Shown one piece after another: positions 1-12,731 of a DNA stretch of 64,000 bases. Both the position numbers and the translations under genes were made by a program. Source of the stretch: Spisula solida (lineage: Eukaryota; Mollusca; Bivalvia; Venerida; Mactridae); the NCBI GenBank assembly GCA_947247005.1, contig OX365948.1, positions 14,993,455-15,057,454 of the forward strand, in the 5' to 3' direction. Each line of letters starts with the position of its first letter. Within the stretch, counting starts at the first letter, position 1. The notes beneath the pieces are model-generated. The model searched no databases, had not been told where the DNA came from, and saw nothing but the letters and a program-made list of their open reading frames with translations.

Positions 1-13
1 GGGGGGGGGGGGG
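1..13. repeat. Poly-G run at window start
   Basis: Thirteen consecutive G bases open the window. This is a homopolymer with no coding meaning. It may be a genomic poly-G tract or an assembly edge. Confidence 0.9.
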
Positions 14-237
14 TAAATGTCTTACTGATTTTACTGGTGCGTCATTTTTTTTCTGAAACGGATTATAGGTATAGACAATTTTATGCATGCGTGGGTGGAT
101 CGAATGTTTGTAAACAGTACAAGCAGACAAGCACGAGATATTCGTGACTGTCTGTGTACAGTAGTTAAATTTGCTAAGTATAGGATAGAAAACGAGTGGG
201 GCCGTCTATACGTAATGGTTATTGACCGAGTATGATG

Positions 238-352
238 TATTCCTGAATATGAACAACCCGCGCACGTGAAAACCGTGAACAACGAGACCGCGCAGCGGTC
301 GAGGTGTTTTACGGTTTTCACGTGCGCTGGTTGTTTATATTCAGGTATACCG
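238..352. repeat. Foldback element / long hairpin with CACGTG in the arms
   Basis: The segment at about 238-276 is the near-perfect reverse complement of about 313-352. Both arms carry AACAACC, GCGCACGTGAAAACCG and TGAATAT, separated by a loop of about 36 bases. Each arm contains the palindromic E-box CACGTG. This is the layout of a small foldback or MITE-like insertion. No flanking gene was found. Confidence 0.75.
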
Positions 353-585
353 CATACGAGGACAATAACTGACTTACACAACTGTTGACAACAATGTGCA
401 GACATTTTGGACGAGCTAGAAGCCAACAAAAACGTACAGGTAAAATCGTAATGTTAATTTAATTGCACATTTGTTACTAAATTGGATTTAATCCATCCGG
501 GTGAATACCACTGTTTCATATATTCAAAAATGGTCCTCTTAATTTGTTACGGGCGTCCTGGATACAAATGTTTATTGAGAGAAAT

Positions 586-680
586 ACGTCTCAGTTACTA
601 GTAATACCCAAGTGTAAATACGTCTCAGTTACTAGTAATACCCAAGTGTAAATACGTCTCAGTTAATACCCAAGTGTATA
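586..680. repeat. 34-bp tandem repeat, about 2.8 copies
   Basis: Units start at 586, 620 and 654 with ACGTCTCAGTTA. The first two are identical over 34 bases and the third is shortened. The repeat overlaps the end of the reverse-transcriptase remnant: read on the minus strand, the unit encodes a version of that protein's YIHLGI segment. It therefore looks like a local duplication inside a dead LINE. Confidence 0.8.
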
Positions 681-1275
681 TAATTATTCGCTTCTTTCAC
701 AACAGTATCACCTAAACGAAATTGACGATTGAGAGGCATGTGCTTATCCCTGTTGAAAGCTACTATGTACACGTAGTGGCATTGTATTCGAACCGCCACC
801 GGTTTGCATATGAGTTGCATACATGTATATCCATCATTGTTTGTAATCCACACATCAAATAGGACACTAACACCATGATCACAGCTACTATTGGTGTTCT
901 AATATTCATATCATACATGCACATACCCAGACCACTTTCACACAATTCTTTGATCATATACCAAGTATAGTATTGGCGAGATATTCCGCCTTGTCGTGTC
1001 CCTTGTAGTACTTCGAACCATTCTGACCGCATTTCTTGATATTTTTCACGGCTATTCATATTGGAAATAAAGATTTGTGCTTGTAAAAAACGAGGGGCTA
1101 ACTGGTTATTGTTTTGTCTTCGGTTGCCACCATGTCGGCGTAACTTATCGCGTGGTATCCATGGTTTACAGAATACCCCTTGTGGCCATATAGACCTGTG
1201 TAACAACCCATCCGCGTTATCATCATCAATCATATTGATTGGTGGCCGTGCCAATACCGTCATATCTAGTGGCAC
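659..1275 (-). pseudogene. Non-LTR retrotransposon reverse transcriptase, degenerate fragment
   Basis: Two overlapping minus-strand frames join into one RT-like stretch. The first (1275 to about 766) has the motif FEVLQGTRQGG, typical of the fingers/palm region of LINE reverse transcriptases. It continues with WYMIKELCESGLGMCMYD and then RTPIVAVIMVLVSY, where active elements of this class have a catalytic Asp-Asp pair (ADD); here that pair reads VI. It then has YANRWRFEYNA. A frameshift near 830-850 moves the rest to a second frame, with FNRDKHMPLNRQFRLGD and YIHLGI. Loss of both catalytic aspartates, the frameshift and missing N- and C-terminal parts show a dead copy. The family assignment to RT is secure; the clade (CR1/L2/jockey-like) is not. 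Confidence 0.8.
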
Positions 1276-1358
1276 CTATGAGAATGACACGCCACATGCA
1301 CCCCCTTTCATACAGACAAATACACACCACTGCTAGCTAATATAAATATTCATTTTTT

Positions 1359-1469
1359 CCATATACTGTCGTTCTCTGGAACAGCCTTCCTAGACACATA
1401 GTCCTCCAGCCAGACCTAGAGGGGTTTAAGAACAATATTAGCCCCTCCCTTATCTCAAACTGCCCCTGA
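1359..1469 (+). pseudogene. LINE reverse transcriptase C-terminal tail, fragment
   Basis: The plus strand reads through to a stop with TVVLWNSLPRHIVLQPDLEG followed by FKNNI. This is the recognisable C-terminal end of many non-LTR RT proteins (pattern RDWNxLPxxVVxxxSLxxFK). No upstream RT frame is attached. It is opposite in strand to the RT fragment at 659-1275, so the two come from separate insertions or a rearranged one. Confidence 0.65.
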
Positions 1470-1829
1470 GTACCGGAACAGTGTTTTTATCAGCTTTTAA
1501 TCTATAAATATGTTCATCTTTTATCTAACACTATTGTTCTTTATTTCTTCTCACTATCCCACTTTGAAGTCTTCTTTCACTACTTTTAAAAATACTTTTA
1601 TCTTGCACCCGACACGCAACTGCTAGTTCACATGAAAAGGGCTTCAGCAGTATATATAGAAAGAAAGAAACAACACACACACGAATAACGACTGAATTTT
1701 CAAATATTCTCGATTTGAAATATGTCGATGGATCTAACATGAGCACCTTGATCACGCACTATTTTCTTGATATCTTCAGGAGTCACATTGTTTTATAGCT
1801 TCCAATAAAAGTCTCCTCGGCTTCCGTCG

Positions 1830-2141
1830 TCATTTTGTAACACGCGTTGAAATTCTTACTGTGATAGAAGTCACATCCGGCTGTACTGGTAGTTGTCGTG
1901 CGTATCCATGTGGATCTCCACCCTGGGAGTTGTTGGGGTTCTCATCGACATCACCAGGATGATGTCGATGTGACATCATTCGAATTGGTGAGGTCGATTG
2001 TGGTTGATTAACATCACAGGGTACCATTACTGTGGGTCGCAACATAAATATTGGTGATAATGGCTGCATAGGAATTGGTCGATGATTCGCCTGAGGCGAT
2101 TGTACATGAATCGCCTGATGATTCGCCATCGGTTGTTGCAT
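1830..2141 (-). other. 103-codon open frame, Pro/Gln/His-rich, unrecognised
   Basis: This minus-strand frame is rich in Pro, Gln, His and Met. Part of it comes from a short imperfect repeat of GATTCGCC-type sequence near 2080-2130. I see no domain and no convincing splice sites. It may be a chance frame or a fragment of a mobile-element ORF. Confidence 0.15.
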
Positions 2142-2414
2142 AGGAATGTATATAAACGAGTCAACTTCGGGTTATCACAATAATGAGTACACGTTGAATT
2201 GTATATACTTGCAATAAGTCGTACAGTGATTAAAAACACAGGATGTTTCAATCACTATAAGTCATACAAATTGAATTGAATAGTATCCAAATAAGTCGTA
2301 CAGTGATTTGGTTTATACGCGTTGATAATAGCAAATATTAAAGATAATTAAAAATACCACACCAATGGTGTTTCATAAACCGCCCATGCAGCTTTAAAGA
2401 ATTGACATCAGATA

Positions 2415-2486
2415 GCCTCCGTAGCTCAGGGGTAAGCTCGCTGCCCGTCTAATCTGGCGACCCGGGTTCAAATACGGATGGAGGCA
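2415..2486 (+). repeat. tRNA-like sequence (probable SINE head or tRNA pseudogene)
   Basis: The ends form an acceptor-like stem (GCCTCCG with TGGAGGC, one G-U). An A box (GTAGCTCAGGGGTAAGC) and a B-box-like GGGTTCAAAT are present. The T stem does not pair properly (CCGGG against ACGGA) and the anticodon arm is poor, so this is not a working tRNA. A tRNA-derived SINE head or a dead tRNA copy fits best. Confidence 0.6.
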
Positions 2487-2524
2487 CACATATATGCCTG
2501 CCAAATTTCAGCAGAAAGCTGACT

Positions 2525-2580
2525 GGCAAATAGACATTTTATACTCGCGCTCGACGCGAATAGCGTGAAGCGAATAGCGA
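2525..2580 (+). repeat. Left arm of inverted repeat pair (partner at 4760-4815)
   Basis: The sequence AATAGACATTTTATACTCGC and the following GCGAATAGCG recur in reverse complement at about 4760-4815. The pair brackets about 2.2 kb that includes the microsatellites. It could be the terminal repeats of an old insertion or two copies of one short dispersed element. Confidence 0.6.
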
Positions 2581-2726
2581 ACAAAAATCATGGGGCTCTT
2601 CTCAGCATTATTTTGATCAATGTACAAACAATGTCGTCTGCAAAGCGCGGATCAAAATGGGATGCTAGTGGTATATTCGCCCCTGTAGTTTCGAGAGGAC
2701 GAGTTGTAAGGGGTATACTGGAATTT

Positions 2727-2774
2727 GTTCGTTCGTTCGTTCGTCCGTCCGTCCGTCCGTCCGTCCGTCCGTCC
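2727..2774. repeat. GTTC/GTCC tetranucleotide microsatellite
   Basis: GTTC repeats pass into GTCC repeats, about 12 units in all. The array sits at the edge of a dispersed element (2700-2920) that has an inverted copy near 54717-54905. Confidence 0.9.
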
Positions 2775-2915
2775 TCACCCTCATGTTGTTGTGGGTGTGG
2801 AACAATGGGCTATATTTAGATTCTATTTATTCCGTTGCTTACGGGGTGCAAAATGTTGATTATGGGGTTTTAGAAACAAAAGGATGAACAAAAGAAAACC
2901 CCACAATGTCAAGTC
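2775..2915 (+). mobile_element. Dispersed short element between two microsatellites
   Basis: The segment contains GGTGTGGAACAATGGGCTAT, ATTCTATTTATTCCGTTGCT, GGGGTGCAAAATG and GAACAAAAGAAAACCCCAC. The same blocks occur in order on the opposite strand at about 54740-54885. Both copies are flanked by CGTTC/CGTCC-type repeats. The layout resembles mollusc short elements that carry microsatellite tails. Confidence 0.65.
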
Positions 2916-3139
<224 letters not shown>

Positions 3140-6100
3140 TATGCATCTGACCCTACATTTTTGACAGGTTCCCTTCACAGATAACAAACTTTGACATGTG
3201 GAAATGCAGGGGGAAAAATAGTGGTGCGATTATAGACATTTATTTGATTCACTTCATAGATAAGGTTTTTTGTGGACGCAGCTACACCTACAGTGTTTCA
3301 GGATTTCCTTCCAATTTTCACAGCTAAACCACCTGAACATGTAGACTGAACCGGAAGGAAAGAAAATGCGACGATCTTTGCTACAGCTATGACCATTGTT
3401 CTTTTATACAATATATATACGATGTTTAGTGAAAGATCTTCTAGTAGCATATCCTCAGGTACAGTTTAGCGGCACTATGTATTTCAAACTCCCATAGATG
3501 AACAATCTGGATATACATGTATAGATGTGCATGAATGAAAGAATATTAGGCTGCTGAATGGCGACAACATAAGTCTTATACTAATGCATACGACGTTTAT
3601 TGCTGCGCTATGGTTCAACCTGAAATATTTAGGAAGTTCCTAAGTTGTTTTTAATTATTAAGATTGAAGAATTATAACCCAGAGATGAATATACTTTATT
3701 TTTTTTATTTTGCCCGATCAAGTACATTGAATTCATTCTGCTTTCTAGTCTGAACTATTGAGGCCAAGAACACGTAACAATCGTGGCATCTTTCTTGGGA
3801 TGATAAACTTATTATATTCCTCGTGGTTGTCTCTTATAAGAGACACCAGTGATCGTTTCCGAGGCCTCTGGCGCGGACGTTGTTGCACATGTGCTCTCAC
3901 GGGCACAGGTACCTGTATCATTGATAAAGGGTTTCTTTTACAGAGATATAAAAAATATTTTTGAGATTTACTCTTTATTACTGATACAGATACCTGTGCT
4001 CACGGGTACTTTCAAGATCGTGTTGTTCTGAAAGGAGACAAAGCTACTTACTTAACACAAAGTCATAAATGTTATTGTGCTAATTTAAGCATTCACTATC
4101 GATGTATTACATATATTATATTTGATGATATTGGTGATAATGATTTTTCATTCTCTTGATATTGTATAGTACTTGCTTGAGTTTTGTAACTCACAAGTAA
4201 ATAATAAATTCATCAAGAGACAATTATGACTATATTTAGACCAACATCGTTGACGTTACTGCCCCACCGTCTGTCCCGCGCTTATAAATACATACAGAAA
4301 TAATATGGAATTTTAGTCAATGATGTAATTCATTATCTCATAATTATGTTAACCAAAACTACCTGCATTTGCTGGAACGGGGACTTCTTCCTCTGAATCC
4401 GACTATTTTGGAATGTGTGGCGACATTCCAGGTAGCTTCGAGCACGCAAAGTTAAAATTATTGCTGGACTTGTATGTAGACGAAAAGATATTGGGTCTGG
4501 AATGATTAAAATGTTAGATCTTGTATTTAGTTTTGTCATTATAAGCTTGTAAACGCGCCTTTAATGTGTTCAAGTTTTGTACTACATTTTGCCAGAGGTA
4601 TGATTATAACATAAACAATCGATCATTCAGATAATTTACCCGCAAAACTTTAGGAACGCAGTATAGTAGAACAATATAGTTGCATGAGTGAGTACTTGTA
4701 GATGACCATTATACGCTACATTTTGTGTGACGATATTGTTTTGATAAGACCCCCGATATTTAGCTCGCTGTCCGCTCCTCGCTATTCGCGCCAAGCGCGA
4801 GTATAAAATGTCTATTAAAGGCTATGCTCGGCGTTAAAAAATATTTATTGAGTCGACCTCCACGTTTAATCCGATGTTCGCTTCTCTACTCTAAGTCTGG
4901 TGGTATTGTTCAGTGTGTTTTTGGGTGTTTGTATAGAATAAGATTCGGAATGGTTTCCGGAGGGAGCATGCGTCATACATGTACATAATAATGCATACGC
5001 ATGTACATAAGGATGCATATATACAATTATTTTGACCAAGCTACGCCCCTGAATTAGATGATCTTAACAAGACTATAATTTCAAAATCACGCTTTTGTGG
5101 TGTGATATGTGTCACAGGTGAACACATGTTATGATAATGTACTTGTAAATATCGTGAACATATTGTCTTTGTGTAGAAAATTCTTTATGTATACATAACA
5201 TGAGCAAAAGCCTCGGGCGTTGTGGTTCCCGTCTAAAGCTAATTTACAATAGGTGGCCCCTCATGAAGCTTGGGACAAGGACCCAGACTAAAATGCAAGG
5301 CGCGAGCACATGCCATTACCGGTCCTGCTGTCAATGTGAAAGGACGCAAGAATGTTTTTTCAAGTTTTCTGATGGAATTTGATAAACTTGGGGCATTTAT
5401 GCCAGCTAAATAATGACGTAAGCATAATTATCTACACTTCTGTTTTTGCTCGTTAGATCTATATTTTTATGATAGCCTTTATCTGTTTATCAGGTTGGGC
5501 ACAATTCTAGATTTAGTAACGCTTGTAAAAAAGGAATATTACCATTTATAGTCAACATATGTTTTAGTAATTGCTTTGTATGGTGTTGCAATGAATAAAT
5601 TAATATGTTTTTGCCTAAACAGCTAAATACAATTTTGAAAAATAAGATTTTGCAAAAAACTCAACGGTGAATTTTGTGTGTGTAAGTATTCAATCTTATA
5701 GATATTACTTTAGAAAACTGCCCAGTTAATTTCTTGCAATTATCGAGTTAAATTATCAAATCACTACAATTCATGCAGTTTTGTCACCATTTCTAACTAA
5801 GAAGCGGTCTTTTGACATGAAGTTTTAATTGATAATTGCTGATTGGAAAACCAGCTTTAATATGTTTATTTGGTTTGTTTCATTTTGTTTATATGCTTTT
5901 ATGTATGTTTCTATTGTATTGAGTCGCGTCGTGGATATTTGATATTTTAATTTGCAATTGTAATATGTTTTCAAACTTTCGTAAATGGTAGCTCCGTTGG
6001 TAATTTTGTCAATATTAACATAATCAACTTAACAATCATGATATAATGTGCACTATTAATTTGAATGTTCACTTATAATTTTACAGAACACTGGATAGTT

Positions 6101-6415
6101 TGATGTTGTTGCGAGTCAGAGTAATTGTGGTTGATCAACTTTTCAATTCAATAACTTGGTAAGTTTTGTATATGTGTCTAATGTGATGTATTGTGTGATT
6201 TTAGGTAATGTGCTTAGCTGAAATTGAAGTCATCACAGTGAAACAGTGTCGGAAAACAATTTGATGTTTTAAGTTTGCAATATAATTTTCTTCCAAAAGT
6301 ATTATGCTATATTGAAATATGTACATACATAAATAATATTTATAAGACCTATTTTCATAAAAATCGGAAGTGGTCAAGTTGAGTTTAATCCGTCCAGCCG
6401 TTTGTCCGGGCACCA
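3140..6415. other. Non-coding stretch, no gene recognised
   Basis: The stretch is AT-rich and has only short frames. It holds the right arm of the inverted repeat at 4760-4815. A paired tract near 3900-4005 repeats the word GTACCTGT/ATACCTGTGCTCACGGG. I see no conserved coding exon. Confidence 0.6.
4760..4815 (-). repeat. Right arm of inverted repeat pair (partner at 2525-2580)
   Basis: This is the reverse complement of the left arm, with the words CTATTCGCGC and GCGCGAGTATAAAATGTCTA. It is followed by TTAAAGGC. Confidence 0.6.
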
Positions 6416-7080
6416 ATGTTAAAGTTTTTGATAAAGATTAATATTTTATTTACTATCAATGCTATTGTATTGAAACTTAACACTCATTTATTATCATAAG
6501 TCAATTATACTAGACATTGGTCATAACTCTAGAATGGGTGTGCTATGAGTTATTGCCCTTTTTAACTTAGGCATTTTGGTAAAAGTTTTTTAAAAAATTG
6601 AATATTTTGTTTACTGTCAATGTTATTGCATTGAAACTTGACACACTTATATTTTGGCATAAGCTTACTCCAATAGACAAGGGGGGTAACTCTAGGATGA
6701 TTGTGTAAGGAGTTATTGCCCTTTAGGTTTAGGTTTTTAATAAAGTTGAATATTGTGTTTACTATCAATGTTATTGCACTGAACCTTGGCATAGTTATTG
6801 ATAGTCATAAGTGAACTCCACTAGACAAAGGGTATAACGCTAGGATGATTTTGTAAAGAGTTATGACCCTTTTTAACTTAGACATTTAATGAAGTTCAAT
6901 ATTTTGTTTATGCTCAATGCTATATTGTATTGTAACTTGGTAGTCATACTTAATATTATAAGTTATATAACTATAGGATTATTGTGTAAGGAGTTATGGC
7001 CCTTTATGAACTTGGTCATTTTGGTAACTAAAAGTACTTGTGTATCAACATCGCATTTCGGGGACACATGTCCCTTACAG
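6416..7080. repeat. Degenerate tandem repeat, about 150-bp unit, 4 copies
   Basis: The marker TATTG(T/C)A(T/C)TGAA(A)CTT appears near 6463, 6621, 6769 and 6918, a period of about 148-158 bases. Each unit also has TATTTTGTTTACTNTCAATG, a CATAAGT word and GAGTTATTGCCCTTT. Divergence between units shows it is old. It is preceded by AAAATCGGAAGTGGTCAAGT, also seen in part near 13641, which marks a dispersed bivalve-type repeat. Confidence 0.75.
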
Positions 7081-7295
7081 TGACAGCTCTTGTTCCATTA
7101 GTAAAGGGTAGTTTTCACACAGTCTTTTCTTGTTTTCACAAAATATTGATTTTGTACTTACGACCTTCTAATTCTAATATAATCAACTTAACGCATCTCT
7201 AAGTGCATGATGATTCTTGTATACGCTTACTCTTGTTTATTTTATGTCGATTGTGAAAGAAGTATATACATATTAATTACTCTTGACATTTAAAG

Positions 7296-8450
7296 CTCGA
7301 TGGTATCTATCACCACGAGGGTATGAAGTACGTGTTGCTGGTGGAAGGGTAAGGTAGTTCTGGTTCATTAAAGCATTTGATCTCGTTGTGTTTTACATGA
7401 TATACAGGTGAAGCCGGACATCAATGATTGTTTAGATATGTTGGACTCCCAGGATTATATTGGTTTCCAGATGCATTCGGGGAGCCAGGCTTTACAAAGA
7501 GTGGGGGCGAGACAGAGGAGAACATGGTGGGTTATCTTGTATGTTATATTTTGATTTATCATGCTAACACTCTAACTCTGGTGTGCTATAAACATACGGT
7601 TACCCGATCGGCTTAGTGGATAGAGTGCTGGATTATATTCACCGATGCGTTGACAACACATGTGAATGGTTGCCGAAGAACAACTTAGTACTGGTTGACA
7701 ATTGATGTTCATTTATAGGCCGTAGAAATTTCCATAGAATAGTGTAATCATTATTTATAGAGTTAAGTACAGCTCTGTATCGCCAACAAAGCATGCATTT
7801 CAATCAAATATTGTTTTTAAGAGGATCAATTAGTTTTAATCAAGACGATTATGTCACAAGTATATGAAGCATGTACTAAGTCACATCAGCAATATTGGTC
7901 ATGTATCGGTATAAAGATGCAAGAGAATTGTCCATATGTTTGTGCGGCCCGCTTGTATTTTGAAATTAGTTCAAAAATGGTGATGTGATAATACGATGTA
8001 CGTTACAAATATGAAGGCAGAAGTAATTGGTATCTGACGGGAAGGTATACCTGGTATTGCTGAAGATGACTGATAAGCCTGGACCGCTAGGGCCACCTGA
8101 TGTGGTTGAACTACTTGGAAGCCATTGATAATTTTGGACTTTAAACATATATTTTTACCCTATTTCCTTGAACGTTTGACGAAACGTTTGTTTTAAGCAC
8201 GCCATATATAAACCATTTGGTCAAACGAGAATGAACTTTCATGTTTACATCTCGCATTTGGTATAAATATATTGGAACTGGAGTGCACAAATATTACTTG
8301 TTACTGTTTACTTATGAAAGGCAAAGATAGTACTGGTTATCTTTAAGTCCAGAAAAACAACATTCAAAGTAAAAGTCAAATTGCTTGATTCTTGTTAATT
8401 GTAGTTTCCATCATTTCAGACTTTGAGAGAAGAGGAGCGCAGATATCCAG
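7296..8450 (+). other. Possible small exons of an unrecognised gene
   Basis: Three short segments have plausible splice borders: 7296-7348 (AAAG before, GTAAGG after), about 7408-7526 (TATACAG before, GTGGGT after, with an internal acceptor candidate TTTCCAG) and 8420-8450 (CATTTCAG before, GTTCAA after). One frame joins the last two into charged sequence (GETEENM then TLREEERRYPG). No family is recognised and other frames are also open. This is only a pointer. Confidence 0.15.
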
Positions 8451-9445
8451 GTTCAAACTGACATTAGCTCAAGTTATGTTTGCTTTTTATTATTCTTTAA
8501 GCCATATGTTTAGGTTGTCGACACAGGTTTGGATGGAGTACTGGTAAGCCAGTGATGGTTTTGACTTTAAACATACAATCTATTACCCAGTTTCCTAGAC
8601 CGTTAGACGAAGATAATCTTAGATTGTTGTGCTCACCCCTGAATGAAGCACCACATATATGATATTATTTCGTCTAAATGGGACTGGACTTTTGGTAGTA
8701 AATAATTGTTTAATATTCAAAACTACAACTGTCATAGTCCAGGAAAAGATTTAGACTGTTCGACACTGCTTTCGTTGAAGTACTGGTAAGCCAGTGATGG
8801 TTTTGACTTTAAACATACAATTTATTACCCATTTTCCTAGACCGTTAGACGAAATGTTATCTTAGATTGTTGTGCTCACCCCTGATTGAAGCACCACATA
8901 TATGATACTATTTGGTCTAAATGAGACTGGACTTTCGGTAATAAATAATTGTTTAATATTAGAAACTACAACTGTCATAGTCCAGGAAGACTGGTGAGGT
9001 GGTCGTGATATTGCCTTTTTCATGAGCCTATTCGTCGAATATGAGCAGTAATCTCAATATGGGAAGTATTGTATCTGTTAATGCTAAAATACTCACATTA
9101 TACCTCGCTTCTGTGATCCATGCATTCAGACTGTTCGACCCTGGTGTGTGGTTGGAAGTATTTTGAATCCAGAAATGATTTTTTCACATTAAACATATTT
9201 ATAATTTATTACCTAATTTCCGTGACTGTTAGACGAAATTGTATCTAAGAATGTTGTGATCTGCCCTGTTTTAAGCACTTCATATATGGTACTATTTGGT
9301 CGAATGGGCTAGTACATTGGGTAATAAATAATTGAACTAAAATACAACTCCTTTGATCAGGTATTCTGGTTTTGTTTATTGACTACCAAATCACCTATTT
9401 CAAGCGCCTATTGGTCGGCAAATGTCGGCAATACTCGCAATATCT
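8083..9445. repeat. Degenerate tandem repeat, about 378-bp unit
   Basis: Landmarks recur in order: a GAAGTACTGG/GGAAGCC word, ACTTTAAACATA, TTATTACC, GTTAGACGAAA, TTTAAGCAC/GAAGCAC, CATATATGATACTATT and GTAATAAATAATTG. Copies begin near 8083, 8518, 8761 and 9139. The 8761 to 9139 spacing is about 378 bases. The 8518 copy lacks about 135 bases. A trailing block (CGCCTATTGGTCG / AGCCTATTCGTCG) recurs at 9020 and 9400. Confidence 0.75.
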
Positions 9446-9699
9446 TAAGTCTACTGCGCAAATACTCGTATTTCTGCTCTACCAATCTAGCTATATGACT
9501 TCCAACTGAATTATTGATGCAAATAATTGTTTTATTTGTCAATGGTGTGGTAGCACATGACTCTCCAACAATGATCATACAACACCATTGTATAGGATTA
9601 TACCTCACATTTTGCATAATACAATAGTACAATTGAACTAGACTGCACATTGTGAGAAGTTGTTGTTTACTTGTGAAAGGCTAAGTTAGTACTGGTAAG

Positions 9700-12600
9700 G
9701 TTTTAGTACAGGTGCACTGGTTGGTTCAATTGGCTGCCTTTTATTATATACATGTTTGATACACCCCGTAAATATACTGTGGCAGTAGTCAAATTGTTTG
9801 ATTCTTACTCTATTTTCAGGTTTTCAGATCTATTTGTATTGCCTTACATAGAAACTCTTTTTGAGTATTGGTGTATTGTATGTTTGTTTGCTTTTGAAAT
9901 AAAGTTATGTATATGCATACGTACTCTTGCGTTGTAATTGTGAGAACACATATGCGAGTACAGGAGCTCAAGGAAAGTAACTAACTGTTTGGGACAGTCA
10001 CGTTTAAGCTCGCCTGTAACAGAATGACAAGGTGTGCTTTGAAGACCACTCTTCGTTCGTTAGTCTAAATGGCGTGTGTCGACAATAGAAGACACACTCT
10101 TTTCAAAACTTTTACAAACCCTCATAGGACACAGGTTGGTGTGTTTTGGACTACAGTTGGCTGCAGACTGAACACTTCCCTGACAAGATGTAGCACAAAT
10201 TCAGTACTAGTTAGCATTGCTATCTATCGAATATGCATAATAACTAAACAATAAACACTTTGGATATATATACCCCCAACGATAACAATAGCCTTTGTTA
10301 ACAAATATAAGATCTCGTGCATTATCACTTTCTTTTAATGCATATACTATTTCAATCCACACTGATAACAATCGGCCATCCAACCATGCAGTGTTGATAT
10401 TATCCATGTTTAAACAAGGCTAGTGTTATCCTTGGAGAGCTACATTATAGTTAATGTCTTACTTTAACGCACATCATTTTCGCTGAGAACTTCTGCATCT
10501 ATTTGCTGTCATTCAGAATATAAAACATAAACGCATCACATATATCGTTGTCAACATTACGTAACATCAGTGCGTCAAATTATTTACAGATATTTATAAA
10601 TATAAATCGATTAATTGGGTCGGTCACTTGTTTACATAACATTGTGTACATAAACATCGCAATTTCTTTTATTAATGTATTAGTTTAATAGACATTACGT
10701 GTATTGGTATGTAGCTTAGTGAATAACGTAATGGTTTTCACTGCCTTTTTCTCAAATTGAAATGTTTAAAACAATAAAAATACAATGTTATGATATTGCA
10801 ATGTTTGTATACAAGTGACAGACCTAATTAAACGAACTTATACATAGTGAGTATGGATGTATCGACTGCTATGCTATTGTATGGATAGAATTTCAAATTC
10901 CTGTAAGAAACATACAAGCAATGAAAGGATAACGAAGTACACACATTACTTCAAAGGTATTGTTTAAACTACGAAACTGACATTGAATAACCCAGGATAA
11001 GAACTACAGTCATAGTTGTGTAAAGACCACCTGCGAACATAGACCACTGTTACAAATTTTCTGCTAATACAAATGTACCACGCGTGCTATCCTCATCGGT
11101 TTTCCTTCCACAACTTTCATACACACAAACACACCACTCACTTCGGATATTGCTATCTCTGTGTCCGGCACACATAGAAATCAGATAATATCAAGTCGGA
11201 CTGGAAATGCAGCTCTAAACTTAATCAGCCGAGCACAGATAGCATAAAAAACCTACAAGGCAGTTGTCAAAGGCTTTAGCAAAACTGATCCATTTGTCTC
11301 AAAACAACGCTGAGATTCCATCACAATAAAGGTATCAGACCTAGCACCTCGGTAATGAGCAGGGAGGCTGACGTGTTTTCACTATGATTTAGTAAGACAC
11401 CAATAAACACCTTGTCTTGCGCTTAGTATTTACAAGTGATGAAACTGGTTTATATTCACTCACATCTTCTTAACGATGGATATCATCAATTAGGAGGTGT
11501 CGAACAGTGATTAATATAAGTTGTAGAACGCATTGAATCTAAAAGTAAAGTTTAACAAAATTTATACGAGACTGATCACACTTCGACATGGACTTCGTTG
11601 GTACCCATCGCCAGTTGTTATTAAAGGTCGAACAATTTTAAACATGACGATGGAACGTTATGAAATATACTCAATATGTCTCAGACGAATTCTGTCAAGC
11701 TATATAAATTGAATTTCCATTACGCTAAGTACAAGTATCATTCTAATCACCTCAGCCTTTACAATATGCATTTTTACCGGAGACGAACGGAATTGGCCAA
11801 GCTTTCACGATATGTACAAGTCTGTAACAGTAATTGATATCATGTGAAGTCACCAGCTACCTGTTCATGTCAGGAATGCAAACAACACTCTTGTTTGTTA
11901 TAAAATCGACCGAAATAAACAACCCGTCGCCAGAACCTATGGACGCCATGCTGGCGTTGGCATACCGTTAATGTGACGTCATTGGTGAGGTCGGTTTGCC
12001 TCGGCAATTTTTTAAGCATAACAACTCGTAGGCAATAAAATTACCAGCTCCGTATGGATTAAACAAACACACTAGAATTTTCGCCGATTTCACAAATTTT
12101 GGTTCTTCTCGGGAGTAGAAGAGATGAAGAACAAAATGCCATCCAAGGTGCGTACCTTGACTAAATATTGAACACAAATGGTATAGCATGCCCCTAACCG
12201 TTGTTTTAAAGCTTCGTAACAACAAGAGACAAACACGTTCGATTGTAATGACTCCTTAAGGCATAATCGACATCACATTTCTTGGATTTTTCTAATTGAC
12301 TCCTATCTCCTTATAAGTGACGAATTTCCGTTAGGATGAAAGTTTCCTTCACTTACATGGTTGACTTTCGTTTGGAATGAAATTATCTTAGGATTGAAAA
12401 ACTTCCCTACTGTTAAATTTCATGTAACTCCAAGAAAACAAATAAAAAAGTCAAACTTGCTTAACTTTTTTTTTATAAGTACATGTATATTAATCGCTAG
12501 TTACTAGTACATTGTATAATATTTAATGCAGTGCACAAGGAAACTTTTATTTACACTGTAATGTGCTATAAGGTTGTCAATTGGGTAAGTGTGAGGTTTG

Positions 12601-12730
12601 GTGCTCTGTAAAACGTTTAAGCCCCCAGTGACGTTTGTCGCAGTCCGTACCAAGGCGGAAGCCCTTTGGTCAACCTTCCTCCTTCTATGTATGTATTGTC
12701 CACTTATAGTAAAATACAAACATATGTCAC
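9700..12730. other. Non-coding stretch, no gene recognised
   Basis: Only short frames are present and none has recognisable domains or paired splice sites. A TGACGTCA palindrome lies near 11974. The words AAAGACCACCTGCGAACATA near 11025 look like part of a dispersed repeat also seen in altered form near 25940. Confidence 0.5.
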
Positions 12731-12731
12731 C

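Noticed and set aside
2415..2486. A functional tRNA gene
   Set aside because: The T stem and anticodon arm do not pair; it fits a SINE head or pseudogene better.
8020..8130. A titin/twitchin-like Ig-FnIII junction (frame with KPGPLGPPDVVEL)
   Set aside because: The frame is short, interrupted upstream, and its downstream half belongs to the 378-bp repeat unit; resemblance is probably chance.
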